Assembly (NCBI GenBank): GCA_905250885.1
Contig: CAJNOQ010003059.1
Location: forward strand, 1 to 21,578
DNA from: Didymodactylos carnosus
Lineage: Eukaryota; Rotifera; Eurotatoria; Philodinida; Philodinidae
Length of the DNA stretch: 21,578 nt
Direction of reading: 5' to 3'
In this document: in pieces, positions 20,521 through 21,578 of the stretch
How positions within the stretch are numbered: the first letter of the stretch is position 1
How the letters are laid out: the number at the start of each line of letters is the position of its first letter
Position numbers and translations under genes: made by a program
Notes under the pieces: model-generated
The model's database searches: none
What the model saw: only the letters and a program-made list of their open reading frames with translations
Told to the model about the DNA's origin: nothing

Positions 20521-20625
20521 CCGTAGAAAACTAGCAAATCAGGAGATATCTCTTTTCGCATAAGGTCTCGCCCGTGAGGACATTTCTTCATCTCAGTGCA
20601 AAACCAAAAAACAAAGATATGCATG
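20521..20625 (-). repeat. Module C, inverted copy
   Basis: On the minus strand it reads from ACATGCATATCTTTGTTTT, through GCACTGAGATGAAGAAATGTC and the GATATCTCC word, to GCTAGTTTTCTACGG. This is the block that elsewhere precedes the peptide gene. Here it leads into module E rather than a peptide frame and lacks the long TA run. Confidence 0.75.
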
Positions 20626-20854
20626 TATCTATCTTTTAATTTTTTTTTTTCCAGGTGTGTCTGCTGTACTATTACATAACTCTTTTAAGAAAATCAGATT
20701 CTTTTTCAAAAACATTAATCTATTTAATTTTGACGTACTTAATGATGTTCGTTTATTAGTTATTGTATTACCACTGTGTGAAAAAACACGTTGTTAGCGT
20801 CTTACAAGGATCTTAAGAAGGCTCGTAAGAAATTCACAAGAAGTATCCAAAATT
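20626..20854. other. Spacer with poly-T tract, no gene seen
   Basis: A T run near 20638-20650, then unclassified AT-rich sequence. Nothing recognisable on either strand. Confidence 0.4.
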
Positions 20855-20935
20855 CAGAAAATAGATAACACTGACTTATTTCCGAAATCAGCTATAGATG
20901 CCACTGAAACAACCTAGCCTATAATGTCATTTCAC
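20855..20935 (+). pseudogene. Penelope-like endonuclease fragment, copy with deletion
   Basis: CAGAAAATAGATAACACTGAC through ATGCCACTGAAA matches 19491-19553 of the fuller copy. It then jumps to CCTAG...AATGTCATTTCAC, skipping about 100 bp, and continues into tail module B. Too short to code for anything. Confidence 0.7.
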
Positions 20936-21160
20936 TGAAGACGGTGATACTCGATTAGATAGTCTAGAACATGACAGAGTAGAAAGGAAAATGAACAATA
21001 GCAGTAGCGAATAAGAAGATATGTTTTCACACATGCCTACCTTTGTTTTGTTTCGTTTCGCACTGAGATGAAAAAATGTCCCCGCACGCGATATCTTATG
21101 TGAAAAGAGATCTCTCCGGATTTGCTAGTTCTCTATGGTATATATATATATATATATATA
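20926..21160 (+). repeat. Tail B plus module C, copy joined to the hAT-like fragment
   Basis: Direct repeat of 19661-19894, ending in a slightly longer TA run (about 21139-21160). Downstream, the leader and peptide frame found in the other copy are replaced by hAT-like sequence. Confidence 0.9.
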
Positions 21161-21162
21161 CA

Positions 21163-21312
21163 ACAATTGTTTCAATTGCTCGGGATATTCCTATTATTCC
21201 ACCAACAAATACATCTGTAGAGCGTCTTTTTTCACACAGTGGTAATACTCGATTCGATAGTCTAGAACATGACAGAGTAGAAAAGAAAATGAACAATAGC
21301 AGTAGCCAATAA
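21163..21312 (+). pseudogene. hAT transposase C-terminal fragment
   Basis: One frame reads ARDIPIIPPTNTSVERLFSH and then SGNTR, which fits the conserved core of the hAT C-terminal dimerisation region (P-x-(T/S)-x-x-x-E-R-x-F-S-x-x-G). It continues FDSLEHDRVEKKMNNSS to a stop at 21310-21312. Only about 50 residues remain; the catalytic part is missing and no terminal repeats were found. The end after GNTR is the same tail that follows the Penelope-like endonuclease elsewhere in the window, so this may be a chimaera. Confidence 0.65.
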
Positions 21313-21340
21313 GAAGATATCTGTTTTCACACATGCGTAT

Positions 21341-21578
21341 CTTTACTTTCGAGCGGTTTGTGATTATATTTTGTGCTAATGGATATTTTGATATGACTCA
21401 AATTCTTGTTATAGCCGTCTTTCGCGGTTTGCATTTGGAAAAGACTTAATCAGCCTCTCTGCTAAATATTCATAATATTTATTTATCCTGTGCAAATATT
21501 GAGTAGCTGAAGCAGCAAAAATGTTCTTGTTCGACAACTATTCGTATGTTCACGTATACATTTTTTAATGAACCTCAC
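21341..21578 (+). repeat. Module A, copy 3, with extension running off the window
   Basis: The 132-bp module A (21341-21472) is followed by an extension with TATTTATCCTGTGCAAATATTG that matches 17997-18135 in inverted orientation. The match reaches the last bases of the window, so the repeat continues beyond it. Confidence 0.85.

Noticed and set aside
21096..21296. Minus-strand 66-residue frame
   Set aside because: It is the antisense of the hAT-like fragment, which has a recognisable motif on the plus strand.
14500..21578. CRISPR-like array or satellite
   Set aside because: The repeats are long, irregularly spaced, in both orientations and partly coding. There is no regular repeat-spacer pattern.
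14500..21578. Telomeric or subtelomeric tract
   Set aside because: Penelope-like elements often sit near telomeres in bdelloids, but I see no tandem array of short G-rich telomere repeats here, only isolated matches.

Overview
The window looks like nuclear DNA of a small-genome invertebrate. It is AT-rich, with many introns of 53-70 nt bounded by GT...AG. I infer a bdelloid rotifer or close relative from the short introns, base composition and degraded Penelope-like retroelement pieces. I recognise no species-diagnostic sequence.

Region 1 (about 1-13,100) is dominated by one minus-strand gene: a TRIP12-type HECT E3 ubiquitin ligase. I could join 19 coding exons (13033 down to 1102) with every splice phase consistent, giving 2,384 residues. 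The order is a disordered Ser/basic N-terminus, Armadillo-like repeats, a WWE domain, more helical repeats, long low-complexity spacers and a C-terminal HECT domain with its catalytic Cys. Most introns are tiny; one is 2,449 nt. Below 1102 lies the 3' flank with simple repeats. Above 13033 lies the 5' flank, with a 29-codon upstream ORF overlapping the start codon.

Region 2 (about 13,100-14,500) has no gene I can support. It holds a 46-nt imperfect hairpin and a short palindrome.

Region 3 (about 14,550-21,578) is a mosaic of shuffled repeat modules. Some are recognisable: the reverse transcriptase and GIY-YIG endonuclease of a Penelope-like element, all broken by stops or deletions, and a C-terminal hAT-transposase-like piece. 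Others (called A, D and E here) have no recognised coding content. Modules recur as direct and inverted copies with changed neighbours, and one copy runs off the right end of the window.

Within the mosaic is one intact small gene (19963-20199, plus strand). It encodes a 78-residue predicted secreted peptide with six cysteines (C-x3-C-x10-C-x10-C-x13-C-x3-C). A truncated paralogue (15775-15897) keeps the same TATA-bearing upstream block and signal peptide, but its mature part is different and is cut short by fusion to a transposon-tail sequence. The shared upstream block also appears beside unrelated sequence. A promoter plus secretion signal being carried about among mobile-element debris is the most interesting feature here.
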